From an uncultured Clostridia bacterium (lineage in GTDB: Bacteria; Bacillota; Clostridia; Lachnospirales; CAG-274): a DNA stretch of 50,995 bases. Location: the NCBI GenBank assembly GCA_947632615.1, contig CANRPW010000018.1, positions 1-50,995 on the forward strand. Reading direction: 5' to 3'. Each line of letters begins with the position of its first letter. Within the stretch, counting starts at the first letter, position 1. Made by a program: the position numbers and the translations under genes. Shown here one piece after another: positions 25,656 through 33,723 of the stretch. The notes beneath the pieces were generated by a model that saw only the letters and a program-made list of their open reading frames with translations, searched no databases and was not told where the DNA came from.

Positions 25656-26048
25656 TCAAATAAGCCCTGCGGCTTTGCTAAGCTCTTTAACAGTGCCTTC
25701 AGAAACCTTTATACCATTATATTCTATAAGGTTTTCTGCTTCTTTCCCTGTGAAAATATCTATATCTTCCGAAGGGTCGATACAGATAAACCCTGCCAGA
25801 TCGCAAAGCTTTTTAATGCTCTGTTTAGAAACGCATTTGCCTTCATACTTTACAATATCAGTTGTTACTCCTGTAAAAATATCGGCATCGGCAGGTATGT
25901 ATTGGCGGAGCATAATAGTTTTTTTATCGTCGTCAGCAAAAATCTCCATAGCGACGGGCGAGTCAATACCGATAGCCTTCCTTAGCTCCATAGGCAGCAC
26001 TATTCTGCCAAGCTCGTCAATTTTTCTGACAATTCCTGTAGCTTTCAT
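25656..26048 (-). CDS. AbrB/SpoVT-family regulator with duplicated C-terminal module
   Basis: The 130-residue protein begins with a swapped-hairpin AbrB DNA-binding domain (MKATGIVRKIDELGRIVLPMELRKAIGI in overview, residues 1-50). The rest is two related modules, residues 56-88 and 97-130, each with DIFTG, an I/V-x-Y-x-G core, VS, a lysine-rich helix and AG-x-I. AbrB itself has one such module after its DNA-binding domain; SpoVT has a GAF domain instead. So this is better called AbrB-like than SpoVT. It probably acts as a transition-state or sporulation regulator. ATG 26048 fits the family start; the longer frame to 26072 is unlikely. Divergent from spmA. Confidence 0.87.
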   Translation of the reverse strand: MKATGIVRKIDELGRIVLPMELRKAIGIDSPVAMEIFADDDKKTIMLRQYIPADADIFTGVTTDIVKYEGKCVSKQSIKKLCDLAGFICIDPSEDIDIFTGKEAENLIEYNGIKVSEGTVKELSKAAGLI

Positions 26049-26091
26049 AAAAAATCCCCTTTCAATTAACAAAAATTTTATTTACACCAAT

Positions 26092-26120
26092 ATAATACCA
26101 TTTATGGTAAAAATTGTCAA
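26092..26120 (-). promoter_or_regulatory. Promoter of the AbrB-like gene with embedded palindrome
   Basis: Minus-strand TTGACA (26115-26120) and TATTAT (26092-26097) are 17 bp apart. The perfect inverted repeat TACCAT-TT-ATGGTA (26096-26109) fills most of the spacer and overlaps the -10 box, a likely repressor operator, possibly for autoregulation. Confidence 0.7.
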
Positions 26121-26137
26121 GAGGTTTTTACAAAAAA

Positions 26138-26167
26138 TATATAATTTTGCTCGCTTTAGCATACCTT
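26138..26167 (+). promoter_or_regulatory. Possible SigE-type promoter of spmA
   Basis: CATACCTT (26160-26167) resembles the SigE -10 consensus and an AT-rich ATATAATT lies about 14 bp upstream. SpmA-SpmB is SigE-controlled in Bacillus. The match is partial. Confidence 0.3.
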
Positions 26168-26244
26168 ATAAATATTGGCTTAATTTGCGGAAGTGATTTA
26201 ATCGGTACTTCCTTAATATAATTGTGAAAAGGGGGTTAATAACA

Positions 26245-26835
26245 ATGCTTAATTATTTATGGGTAGGTATGATATTTATAGGTATTCTTACAGCTGCATT
26301 TACAGGAAGAATGGAATATGTCACAAACGGAGCAATAGACTCTGCCAAAGAGGCGGTAAACACCATAATAATAATGGTAGGTGTTTTGTCTATGTGGACG
26401 GGTCTTATGAAAATAGCCGAAAAATCGGGGCTTATAGATTATTTGTCAAACAAGCTTAAGCCCTTTCTTAAATTTCTGTTTCCCGATGTGCCGCCAAACC
26501 ACAAGGCAATGAAATACATAGCCACAAATGTTATTGCAAACGTGCTGGGCTTGGGCTGGGCAGCCACCCCCGCCGGGCTTATGGCAATGAAGGAGCTTCA
26601 GAAGCTAAACCCCGAAAAGGACAGGGCAAGCCGCGCCATGTGTATGTTTATGGTGTTTAATATGTCGTCGCTTCAGCTTGTTTCCGTAAACATAATAGCC
26701 TACAGAAGCAGCTTTAACTCCGCAAACCCCTCCGAAATAATAGGACCCGGGCTTTTTGCCACATTAGTTTCCACAGCAGCAGGCATAATTGTTATTAAAA
26801 TTATAGAAATGAGGCGAGAAAAATGCAGATATTGA
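26245..26835 (+). CDS. spmA: Spore maturation protein A
   Basis: The 196-residue integral membrane protein has the SpmA pattern: NLxx-like hydrophobic start (MLNYLWVGMIFIGILTAAFTGR), MVGVLSMWTGLMKIAEKSGL, FPDVPPNHKAMKYIATNVIANVLGLGWAATPAGL and NMSSLQLVSVNIIAYRSSFNSANPSEIIGPGL. It contains the Gate (nucleoside-recognition-like) domain. SpmA and SpmB are needed for proper spore core dehydration and heat resistance; the transported molecule is not known. ATG 26245 follows AAGGGGG. The gene overlaps spmB by 13 bp. Confidence 0.94.
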   Translation: MLNYLWVGMIFIGILTAAFTGRMEYVTNGAIDSAKEAVNTIIIMVGVLSMWTGLMKIAEKSGLIDYLSNKLKPFLKFLFPDVPPNHKAMKYIATNVIANVLGLGWAATPAGLMAMKELQKLNPEKDRASRAMCMFMVFNMSSLQLVSVNIIAYRSSFNSANPSEIIGPGLFATLVSTAAGIIVIKIIEMRREKCRY

Positions 26836-27362
26836 TTGTCATATCAAATCTTATGCTGCCCCTTGTATTTGTGTTAATACTGTCTTACGGTATTTCAAAG
26901 GGGGTAAAGGTCTATGACGCTTTTATAGAGGGAGCAAAGGACGGCATGCGCTGTGCCGTAGATATTATGCCCACACTCATAGGGCTTATGATGGCAGTAG
27001 GCATACTTCGGGCTTCCGGCGCCCTTGACATATTCAGCCGTATTATTTCTCCCATAACCGACCTTATACACTATCCCTCAGAGCTTGTGCCTCTGACCCT
27101 CATGCGCCTTGTTTCCTCCTCTGCCTCTACAGGCATACTGCTGGACCTTTTCAAGCAGTACGGACCTGACAGCGGCATAGGCAGGCTCGTTTCCGTAATG
27201 ATGAGCTGCACCGAAACAGTATTTTACACCATGAGCGTATATTTTATGTCGGTAAAAATTACCAAAACCCGCTATACCCTGCCCGGCGCGCTTATAGCAA
27301 ACTTCGCGGGGGTATTGGCAAGCGTGTTTATCTGTAAAATTATATGGGGGCAAATCCGTTGA
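26823..27362 (+). CDS. spmB: Spore maturation protein B
   Basis: The 179-residue membrane protein has four or five hydrophobic segments and the SpmB sequence YDAFIEGAKDGMRCAVDIMPTLIGLMMAVGILRASG, with SSSASTGILLDLFKQYGPDS and CTETVFYTMSVYFMSVKI. It is the obligate partner of SpmA in spore dehydration. Its start lies within spmA, indicating coupled translation. The last 23 bp overlap the end of the convergent nnr gene, so there is no room for an intergenic terminator on either strand. Confidence 0.94.
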   Translation: MQILIVISNLMLPLVFVLILSYGISKGVKVYDAFIEGAKDGMRCAVDIMPTLIGLMMAVGILRASGALDIFSRIISPITDLIHYPSELVPLTLMRLVSSSASTGILLDLFKQYGPDSGIGRLVSVMMSCTETVFYTMSVYFMSVKITKTRYTLPGALIANFAGVLASVFICKIIWGQIR

Positions 27363-28860
27363 TCTCGTCTATGATCATGGGTATGCAGCCGACAATGTCC
27401 GATGCCATAACGCCCCTTGTGCCATTAAGCTCTGAGGCTCTTTCTCCCGAAAGTCCGTTTATATATGTTCCCAAAACAGCCGCGGTAAAGGTGTCTGCCT
27501 TCTGAGCCGCAAGCCCTGCAATAAGCCCTGCAAGAGTGTCGCCGCTGCCGCCCTTTGACATGGCAGCACAGCCTGTTGTATTTATATACACCCTATCATC
27601 AGGGGACGTTATAACTGTGGAAGCATCTTTCAGAACCACCACAATGCCATATTCCTTTGCAAAATCAAGGGCTGTTTTTATAGGCTCGGCCTTTATAGAG
27701 CTTATGCTTTTGCCTGTAAGACGGCTCATTTCACCTATATGTGGAGTTATAACTATGTCGGCTGATGAATTTTTAAGCACCTCGGGAAAGCCTGCCAGAC
27801 AGTTAAGCCCGTCGGCATCTATAACAAGAGTGCCCTTTACATTTTCTATAAGGGTCTTAACAAGGGCTTTGGTGCTTTCCGTCACACCTAAGCCCGAGCC
27901 TGTAAGTGCGGTTTTTATATCGTCCTTCTTTTCAAGGCTGTTATATGCCTCCACCGTAAGATGACCGTCTTTATTCGGCATTATATTTGTTACGGCTTCG
28001 GGCAGATTAAGGTGTATAACATCCGCTGTCTTTTCGGTGCATACGCCTATGGCAAGCCCTGCTCCGCACATATATGCCGCCCTCAGATTGAGAAGCGCTG
28101 CCCCTGTCATTTCGTCACAGCCTGAAAAAGCATATACCTTTCCGTATGTGCCCTTGTTTGAAGAGGGTATTCTTTTAGGCAGCATTTCACGAGCCTCATC
28201 GTTTGTAAGAGTATTAAGTGAAAGCCCCTCTCCCCTTCTTACGGGAATACCTATGCTGCCTACCAACAGCTTGCCCGTATTAGCTCTTGCGGGATATAAC
28301 AGCAGCCCGGGCTTAGGACAGTGAAAGGTATAGGTAACATTGGCTTTTACGGCATTTTTATATGCCTCTCCTGTGTCAGAATTAACTCCTGTGGGGCAGT
28401 CTACCGACAAAATAAAGCCCTCGGATGTATTTATTGCTCTGCACAGCTCAGAAATATCCTCCCTCATCTCCCCGGAAAGACCCGTGCCTATGATGGCATC
28501 TATAATTACATCTGCATTTTCGCAGACATCACTGTAATTTTCTATAAAAGTAACTCCGCATGCCTTTACGCTTTTGTAGTTGGTTATACAGTCGTCAGTT
28601 CCCTCTAAAGCATCTGCGCAGGGCACTATACATACTCTGTAGCCCCTTACAAATAGACCTCTTGCTATGGCATAGCCATCACCGCCGTTGTTGCCCTTTC
28701 CGCAAAAAACAGCTATCTTGCTTTTTTTGTTGAAGTTTTGTTCAATATATCCCACAACATTCAAAGCCGCATTTTCCATAAGAGTAGTTGAAGAAACATA
28801 CTGCTTATCAATTCCGTATTTTTCTGCTTCCTTCATTTGTTTGTTTGTAAGTACTATCAT
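27340..28860 (-). CDS. nnr: Bifunctional NAD(P)H-hydrate epimerase/dehydratase
   Basis: Repairs damaged NADH and NADPH hydrates. The 506-residue protein has the N-terminal YjeF/NnrE epimerase domain (about 1-210, with FCGKGNNGGDGYAIAR and DAIIGTGLSG) and the C-terminal ribokinase-like NnrD dehydratase domain (about 220-500, with GTYGKVYAFSGCDEMTGAALL, DADGLN, TPHIGEMSRLTG and AMSKGGSGDTLAGLIAG). The fused form is normal in bacteria. ATG 28860 follows GGGAGG and overlaps the acpS stop as ATGA, so translation is coupled. An upstream extension to 28884 has no binding site. The 3' end overlaps convergent spmB. Confidence 0.94.
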   Translation of the reverse strand: MIVLTNKQMKEAEKYGIDKQYVSSTTLMENAALNVVGYIEQNFNKKSKIAVFCGKGNNGGDGYAIARGLFVRGYRVCIVPCADALEGTDDCITNYKSVKACGVTFIENYSDVCENADVIIDAIIGTGLSGEMREDISELCRAINTSEGFILSVDCPTGVNSDTGEAYKNAVKANVTYTFHCPKPGLLLYPARANTGKLLVGSIGIPVRRGEGLSLNTLTNDEAREMLPKRIPSSNKGTYGKVYAFSGCDEMTGAALLNLRAAYMCGAGLAIGVCTEKTADVIHLNLPEAVTNIMPNKDGHLTVEAYNSLEKKDDIKTALTGSGLGVTESTKALVKTLIENVKGTLVIDADGLNCLAGFPEVLKNSSADIVITPHIGEMSRLTGKSISSIKAEPIKTALDFAKEYGIVVVLKDASTVITSPDDRVYINTTGCAAMSKGGSGDTLAGLIAGLAAQKADTFTAAVLGTYINGLSGERASELNGTRGVMASDIVGCIPMIIDEINGFAPI

Positions 28861-29207
28861 ATTTCCTCCCTTTCCGCTATGCAATAAGCAACAGCATATT
28901 CCTTTTCGTGAGATATGGACACATAAAACTTAAGTTCCGAAAAAACAGCCGCTCCCCCATGGAGCATTACATAGGGCTTTCCCCGCTCATCCCTCAGTAT
29001 TTCAATATCCTTAAGACCAAAGCCCGAAATGCCCGTTCCCAAAGCCTTGCCGACCGCCTCCTTTGCGGCAAAATTTCCGGCTAAGCTTTCGGCTCTGCCC
29101 TTAAAGGCAGCAAGCTCCTTTTCCGTAAAGGCATAATGCAAAAAGCTCTCTTTGGCAGAACTTATTCTGTCTGTTTTTACAATGTCTGTTCCTACGCCAT
29201 ATATCAT
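28857..29207 (-). CDS. acpS: Holo-[acyl-carrier-protein] synthase
   Basis: Transfers 4'-phosphopantetheine from CoA to acyl carrier protein. The 116-residue protein begins MIYGVGTDIVKTDRI with the metal-binding Asp8, and has LAGNFAAKEAVGKALGTGI with the second acidic ligand and FYVSISHEKEYAVAYCIAE near the end. This is the normal AcpS size and pattern. ATG 29207 has GGAGGAG upstream; the frame extension to 29222 is not needed. acpS followed by nnr is a common firmicute pair. Confidence 0.95.
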   Translation of the reverse strand: MIYGVGTDIVKTDRISSAKESFLHYAFTEKELAAFKGRAESLAGNFAAKEAVGKALGTGISGFGLKDIEILRDERGKPYVMLHGGAAVFSELKFYVSISHEKEYAVAYCIAEREEI

Positions 29208-29254
29208 ATTTATCTCCTCCAAGCTCCCAAAGCAACGGCTGTATTTTTATAATA

Positions 29255-29285
29255 TAAAAAAGCCAAAACCTATTAGGTCTTGGCT
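29255..29285 (-). terminator. Terminator of tRNA-Leu
   Basis: AGCCAAGACC and GGTTTTGGCT form a 10-bp stem with a short AT-rich loop, followed on the minus strand by TTTTTT, 14 nt past the tRNA. Confidence 0.8.
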
Positions 29286-29298
29286 TATATCGTATAAA

Positions 29299-29383
29299 TG
29301 CGGATAACAGGACTTGAACCTGCACCGAGAAAACCCCGATAAGAACCTGAATCTTACGCGTCTGCCAATTCCGCCATATCCGC
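29299..29383 (-). tRNA. tRNA-Leu (anticodon CAG)
   Basis: The 85-nt minus-strand sequence folds as a class II tRNA. The acceptor stem pairs GCGGATA with TATCCGC, discriminator A. The anticodon stem is TAAGA/TCTTA around TTCAGGT, giving CAG, which reads CUG leucine codons. The long variable arm (CGGGG-TTTT-CTCGG region) and the TTCAAGT T-loop are present. The 3' CCA is not encoded and must be added after transcription. Confidence 0.95.
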
Positions 29384-29416
29384 AAAAAATCTGACAGTTA
29401 CCTAAGCAACCGTCAG
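29384..29416 (-). terminator. Hairpin and T-tract between the tRNA promoter and tRNA-Leu
   Basis: CTGACGGTT (minus strand, 29416-29408) pairs with AACTGTCAG (29399-29391), then ATTTTTT runs straight into the tRNA. The expected tRNA transcription start is near 29412, inside the first arm. The full hairpin can therefore form only in RNA reading through from the upstream DUF975 gene. Confidence 0.65.
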
Positions 29417-29418
29417 TT

Positions 29419-29447
29419 ATTATATCATAATGGCGCTTAGATGTAAA
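29419..29447 (-). promoter_or_regulatory. Promoter of tRNA-Leu
   Basis: Minus-strand TTTACA (29442-29447) and TATAAT (29419-29424) are 17 bp apart. The pair lies between the DUF975 stop and the tRNA. Confidence 0.75.
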
Positions 29448-29466
29448 GTCCCAATTTCAAGTTCTT

Positions 29467-30480
29467 TCAGTCTGTGCCGGCCTCTTCGCTCTCCTCTGCT
29501 GCGCTGTCTTCTTCTGTATTTTCTGCATTTTCTGTAGGAAGATCCTCGACGTCCTCATAATTCTCATAGTCATCAGAGTCCGAATACATATAATCATCTC
29601 TCATATATATGAAATAACGGGCAAATGCCAGCTGAGCATAGGGAATTATAACAAACATATATGCAAATGCCGCCGCCACGACCGAAATAAAGGTCAGTGT
29701 TCCGACTATAACAACGCCTGCGGTAAGCTCCTGTACCAAAAACAGAAAAAACAGAGCCGTAAATATAAATACAACTATAACGGGTAAAACAGCTATACCC
29801 AAAAATGACAGCATGAGAAGTATAAAGCCCGGAACATAATCCTTTGACATTTCCCACGACCTATTTACTGCCTCTTTTATGCCAATATTCGGTTCATCTG
29901 CCAAAATATATTTTACAAAAAACAATCTCATTACAAAAACAAATGTAATAAGAATAACTGCTGCCGCAGCAAGGGCATCTATTACGGCATATACTATCAT
30001 ATTCATACCTGCCAAGACCATCAAAAATGTAATGAGAGCCATAAACAGCCCGGGCAGCACTATAATTCCAAATATAAGCCCGACAATATAAGCCGTTTTT
30101 AATAATAGGGCAAGTATTATTTTTAAAGGATTTTCCTTAAAATATAACAAAACTGAGCAGACCTTCGGCTCACTGCCTTTTATAATGTTTAAATAAAAGC
30201 CTGCCACGCCTACATTAAAAAGCATAAACAAAAACCACAGAACAAAGGAAATGATCGCAAATGTTATGTTTAAAAATATAACAAGCATAATTGTGCCGCT
30301 TTCAATAGCTTTACCGCTCATAAGGGCATTGTGCATATAGTATGCGGGCAGCTTTTCTGTTTGTGCAAACAGCCTTAAAAATACACATACTCCAAATACT
30401 ATAAGCTGAACAAGCATTATGCTTTTTAAATTAGCTCTGTATGCCTGCCATGCCTCTTTCTTTATACTATCAAATGACAC
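29467..30480 (-). CDS. DUF975 family membrane protein (copy 2)
   Basis: The 337-residue protein has about six membrane segments and a strongly acidic C-terminal tail of some 45 residues. It is paralogous to the neighbouring 30508-31491 product: both begin MS-x3-IK-x2-AW-x-AY-x-AN-x-K and share KG-SEP/SKPT and ILADEPxxGxxEAVNRSWxMSK-like segments. The start is taken as GTG 30480: AAAGGGG lies 8 nt ahead and the N-terminus then aligns exactly with the paralog, while ATG 30489 touches the binding site. DUF975 has no assigned function. Two adjacent copies suggest a hetero-oligomeric membrane complex. Confidence 0.8.
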   Translation of the reverse strand: MSFDSIKKEAWQAYRANLKSIMLVQLIVFGVCVFLRLFAQTEKLPAYYMHNALMSGKAIESGTIMLVIFLNITFAIISFVLWFLFMLFNVGVAGFYLNIIKGSEPKVCSVLLYFKENPLKIILALLLKTAYIVGLIFGIIVLPGLFMALITFLMVLAGMNMIVYAVIDALAAAAVILITFVFVMRLFFVKYILADEPNIGIKEAVNRSWEMSKDYVPGFILLMLSFLGIAVLPVIVVFIFTALFFLFLVQELTAGVVIVGTLTFISVVAAAFAYMFVIIPYAQLAFARYFIYMRDDYMYSDSDDYENYEDVEDLPTENAENTEEDSAAEESEEAGTD

Positions 30481-30507
30481 AAAAATCATCCCCTTTGGTT
30501 GGCTTTT

Positions 30508-31491
30508 TTATTCTATCTCGGCAATATCCTCAATATCGCTTTTGTTTTCTTCTGTATTTTCTATAATCAATGCCTCTTTCCCGTCACCGGTGGGTGTGAT
30601 GCCCTTATTTACAAGGCTCTCGTAATAACGGGCAAAGGATAAGTAAATGTAAGGATAAAGCACAAAATAATATACTACAAAAAGGGCTATTATCAACATA
30701 ACGTATAATATCATAATTGCCGCCTTAGCCACACCTGAGCCCACTGCAAATAAAACTATTACCACAATAGGCACAGTAATAATTATGGGAAGCAAAAACC
30801 AACCTATAAACGATAAACCAAGCAAAACCAGGCGCAGAACATGACCCTTTGACAAATTCCATGATTTGCCGATCACTCCGCTTGGGCTTTGTGTAGGCTC
30901 GTCAGCCAATATATAGTTTGTAAGCGACAGCCTTACACATATAAATATTATTGCCAATACGGCAAGTATTAATATAACTATGCCAATAAAGCCGATTACA
31001 ATGTATAAAGACCTTGCCAAAGTCAAGAAGAAAAAGCATAAGCCCATAGCCAATACGGTGACTATTGCCACAACAAAATATGCCGCAAAAATTGCCGCTA
31101 TCTTTAATAAGTATGTCAGTATAATGTTTACAGGGCTCTTATAATAGCCAAATATTTCCGAATGAGTGGGCTTTGATCCTCTTATGTTTTTTAAATAAAA
31201 ACTCGTTACACCTATTTGCAGGGGCATCATCAGCACGCCTACTATCAGGTTCAGTATCATATTTAAAGTATATAAACTGCCATACATAGACATAAAATCA
31301 CCGGTGTCTGACATTGTGCCTGACATTATTGCCCGGCTCATAGAGGCAGATGCCATAGGCATAGTCAGTGTATTCAATATCATTGCCACAGCCAGACTTA
31401 TGCCCGCAAGCACAAGCTGCATAAGCAATACATTTTTATAATTTGCCTTATATGCCTTCCAAGCATCTCTCTTTATTTCTCTAAGCGACAT
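30508..31491 (-). CDS. DUF975 family membrane protein (copy 1)
   Basis: The 327-residue polytopic protein begins MSLREIKRDAWKAYKANYKN. It has about six hydrophobic helices, a conserved NYILADEPTQSPSGVIGKSWNLSKGHVLRLV segment between membrane helices, and a 25-residue acidic tail. It is the first of two tandem DUF975 paralogs. The ATG follows AAGGGGG. The second copy starts 27 bp after its stop, so the two form an operon. Function is unknown; the family is common in Firmicutes. Its promoter region contains tandem 10-bp repeats. Confidence 0.82.
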   Translation of the reverse strand: MSLREIKRDAWKAYKANYKNVLLMQLVLAGISLAVAMILNTLTMPMASASMSRAIMSGTMSDTGDFMSMYGSLYTLNMILNLIVGVLMMPLQIGVTSFYLKNIRGSKPTHSEIFGYYKSPVNIILTYLLKIAAIFAAYFVVAIVTVLAMGLCFFFLTLARSLYIVIGFIGIVILILAVLAIIFICVRLSLTNYILADEPTQSPSGVIGKSWNLSKGHVLRLVLLGLSFIGWFLLPIIITVPIVVIVLFAVGSGVAKAAIMILYVMLIIALFVVYYFVLYPYIYLSFARYYESLVNKGITPTGDGKEALIIENTEENKSDIEDIAEIE

Positions 31492-31510
31492 AAAAAATCC
31501 CCCTTTTTAA

Positions 31511-31561
31511 TCATTATATCACATCATATCACATTATATCACAATACAAAACAAAATGCAA
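31511..31561 (-). promoter_or_regulatory. DUF975 operon promoter within 10-bp tandem repeats
   Basis: Minus-strand TTGCAT (31556-31561) and TATAAT (31533-31538) are 17 bp apart. The plus strand shows about three tandem ACATYATATC units from 31511 to 31542. They create a second TATAAT at 31513-31518 and place near-identical faces one helical turn apart. Confidence 0.6.
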
Positions 31562-31567
31562 CAAAAT

Positions 31568-31595
31568 AGAGCGCCCCTCAGAAGAAGGGCACTCT
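31568..31595 (-). terminator. Terminator of the GH13 gene
   Basis: On the minus strand AGAGTGCCC pairs with GGGCGCTCT (one mismatch/wobble) around a short loop, followed by ATTTTG. It lies just past the glycosidase stop. Confidence 0.6.
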
Positions 31596-31600
31596 GTAAA

Positions 31601-33655
31601 TTATAATTTAACATATACCGCAGATGAAAATGCGGGTAGAGAAACGGTGATATAGCCTCTCGCCACCGTATATTTCATTATAGTGCCCGTATAGCTGTGC
31701 AGGTCTGACATAACTATTCTGCTGAAGATGTCGCCGTCAAGAGCGTTTATCTTCCAAACAGGAATATCCACCGTCATCTCGTGGTCGTTGTTGTTAAGAA
31801 ATACGGCTATGCTCTCGTTTTCATTAAATCTGCCATAGCTTATAACGCCGTAGTTCATATAAAGGTATATAAAAGAGCCTGTTTTTATGCAGTCATATGC
31901 CTTATGAATTGTTATGAGCTTTTTATAAAAGCCAAGTATTTCTCTGTCTTCATGTCCCCAAGGGTATGGGCGGCGGTTGTCGGGGTCCGTCCAGCCTGCA
32001 AGCCCTGCCTCATCGCCGTAATATATTGTGGGCGCTCCGGGGAAGGTCATCTGAAATGTGATGGCTTCCTTCATAATGCCCTTGTTTGTGCCTATGTCGG
32101 CAGCCTCTGAGCCTACGGTGTGAAGTCTGCCCACACGGCGGTTTGTTCTTGTAAGAAAACGGCTGTGGTCATGGTTGGAAAGCTCGTTCATAGCCATGGA
32201 AAGTGACTCCCAGCTCATTCTTGACATATGATAGCGCATTGCCTGCTCGAAGCTGACGGCATCGTTGTAAAGCCCGTCATTTCTCTCCTCGCTGTGCTTT
32301 TCCATGCCGGTGAGAAACCAGGTAAGCGGCTCCATAAAAGCATCATAGTTCATAATGGTGTCCCACTCTCCGCCCGAAAGCCAGGGCTTTGAGTCGCCGT
32401 AGTTTTCCGCAAGTATGATAGCCTCGGGGTTTGCCGCCTTGACCGCATCCCGAAATTCTCTCCAAAAGCTGTGGTTAAACTCGGGGCTTCTGCCAAGATC
32501 TGCGGCTACGTCCAAGCGCCAGCCGTCAGCGTTGTATGGAGGTGAAACCCACTTTCTGCCTATATTTATGATATAGTCCTTAAGCTCTTTGGAGTCTTCA
32601 TAATTGAGCTTGGGGTGGTTGTCATGATTCCACCAGCAGTCATAACAGTCGTTGCCGGGCCAGTTGTTGTCATACCACTGAAAATAGTCGTGATATTTGC
32701 TGTCTTCAGCCATATAAGCCCCTTCGGGGTAGCCGTTTTTTGAATAAAAGCCTTCCCTGTCGAGCCACTTGTTAAAAGCGCCGCAGTGGTTAAAAACTCC
32801 GTCAAGAATTATCTTTATACCCTTAGAATGGGCTATTTCTATAAGCTTTATCATAAGCTCGTTGCTGGCTTCAAGGTTAAGCTTGTCGGTAGTCCTTCTT
32901 ACATACATAGAGGCAAACTTGTTGCTCATTGTGGCTTTTGTAAGAGGTGTTCCGCCGTCGTTTATTATTACTCCGAAATGCGGGTCGATATAGTCGTAGT
33001 CTTGTATGTCGTACTTATGAGAGCTTGGGGAAACAAAAAGAGGCGTAAAATAAATAGCATCTACTCCCAAGTCCTTAAGGTAGTCCATCTTTTTTATGAC
33101 CCCCGCAAGGTCGCCGCCGTAAAATCTGCATATATCGTCGGGCTGCACGGGCTCGTTCCAATCCTTCACCTTCTGAGCCACCCTGCCCATATACAGATAT
33201 TCGTTGTCTACAACGTCGTTTGAGTCGTCCCCGTTGTAAAACCTGTCGGGGAAGATCTGATACATTACGGCTCCCTTAGCCCAGTCGGGCGTTTTAAAAT
33301 CGGGCACGAGCATAAAGTTATAATCGGGGCTTATATCTTCAAAAACTCCCTTTTTATTATAAAAATAGGTCTTATGCTCTCTTTCTAACTTGAAGTAATA
33401 ATTAGAGGTATTTTTTATAAAAAAATGTCCCTCATAATAGTCGAAGTTGTTGACCGTACAGCTTTTGTACATAAGGTTCTGCTTATCGTCTACAATAACA
33501 TAGCAGTAGTCCACATTATCCTTCCATGTTCTCAGCGTTACCTGTACAACATAGCCTATATCAAGTATTTTATTCATTTGTAAAAAGCCCGCCGTTTCGT
33601 CAGAAAATACGGCGTCCGGATTAAAGTCGCTGTATAGAGGATATATTTCTGCCAT
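31601..33655 (-). CDS. Glycoside hydrolase family 13 alpha-glucan hydrolase (cyclomaltodextrinase/neopullulanase-like)
   Basis: The 684-residue protein lacks a signal peptide, so it probably acts in the cytosol on maltooligosaccharides or cyclodextrins. An N-terminal beta domain (about 1-125) precedes the GH13 barrel. Motifs are VMYQIFPDRFYNGD, DGVFNHC (region I), GWRLDVAADL with nucleophile Asp382, ILAENYGD with acid/base Glu417 and ELSNHDHSR with transition-state Asp496. A C-terminal beta domain closes the protein. The N-terminal domain and intracellular location favour the neopullulanase/cyclomaltodextrinase subgroup, but exact specificity is open. ATG 33655 follows CGGAGG, with its own promoter. 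Confidence 0.9.
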   Translation of the reverse strand: MAEIYPLYSDFNPDAVFSDETAGFLQMNKILDIGYVVQVTLRTWKDNVDYCYVIVDDKQNLMYKSCTVNNFDYYEGHFFIKNTSNYYFKLEREHKTYFYNKKGVFEDISPDYNFMLVPDFKTPDWAKGAVMYQIFPDRFYNGDDSNDVVDNEYLYMGRVAQKVKDWNEPVQPDDICRFYGGDLAGVIKKMDYLKDLGVDAIYFTPLFVSPSSHKYDIQDYDYIDPHFGVIINDGGTPLTKATMSNKFASMYVRRTTDKLNLEASNELMIKLIEIAHSKGIKIILDGVFNHCGAFNKWLDREGFYSKNGYPEGAYMAEDSKYHDYFQWYDNNWPGNDCYDCWWNHDNHPKLNYEDSKELKDYIINIGRKWVSPPYNADGWRLDVAADLGRSPEFNHSFWREFRDAVKAANPEAIILAENYGDSKPWLSGGEWDTIMNYDAFMEPLTWFLTGMEKHSEERNDGLYNDAVSFEQAMRYHMSRMSWESLSMAMNELSNHDHSRFLTRTNRRVGRLHTVGSEAADIGTNKGIMKEAITFQMTFPGAPTIYYGDEAGLAGWTDPDNRRPYPWGHEDREILGFYKKLITIHKAYDCIKTGSFIYLYMNYGVISYGRFNENESIAVFLNNNDHEMTVDIPVWKINALDGDIFSRIVMSDLHSYTGTIMKYTVARGYITVSLPAFSSAVYVKL

Positions 33656-33694
33656 AAAAACCTCCGAACCAAAAATTTATATATACGGACATTT

Positions 33695-33723
33695 ATTATA
33701 TCATTTTTTTACTATAAAATCAA
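33695..33723 (-). promoter_or_regulatory. Promoter of the GH13 gene
   Basis: Minus-strand TTGATT (33718-33723) and TATAAT (33695-33700) are 17 bp apart. The -35 box overlaps the stop codon of the upstream SPL-family gene. Confidence 0.6.
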
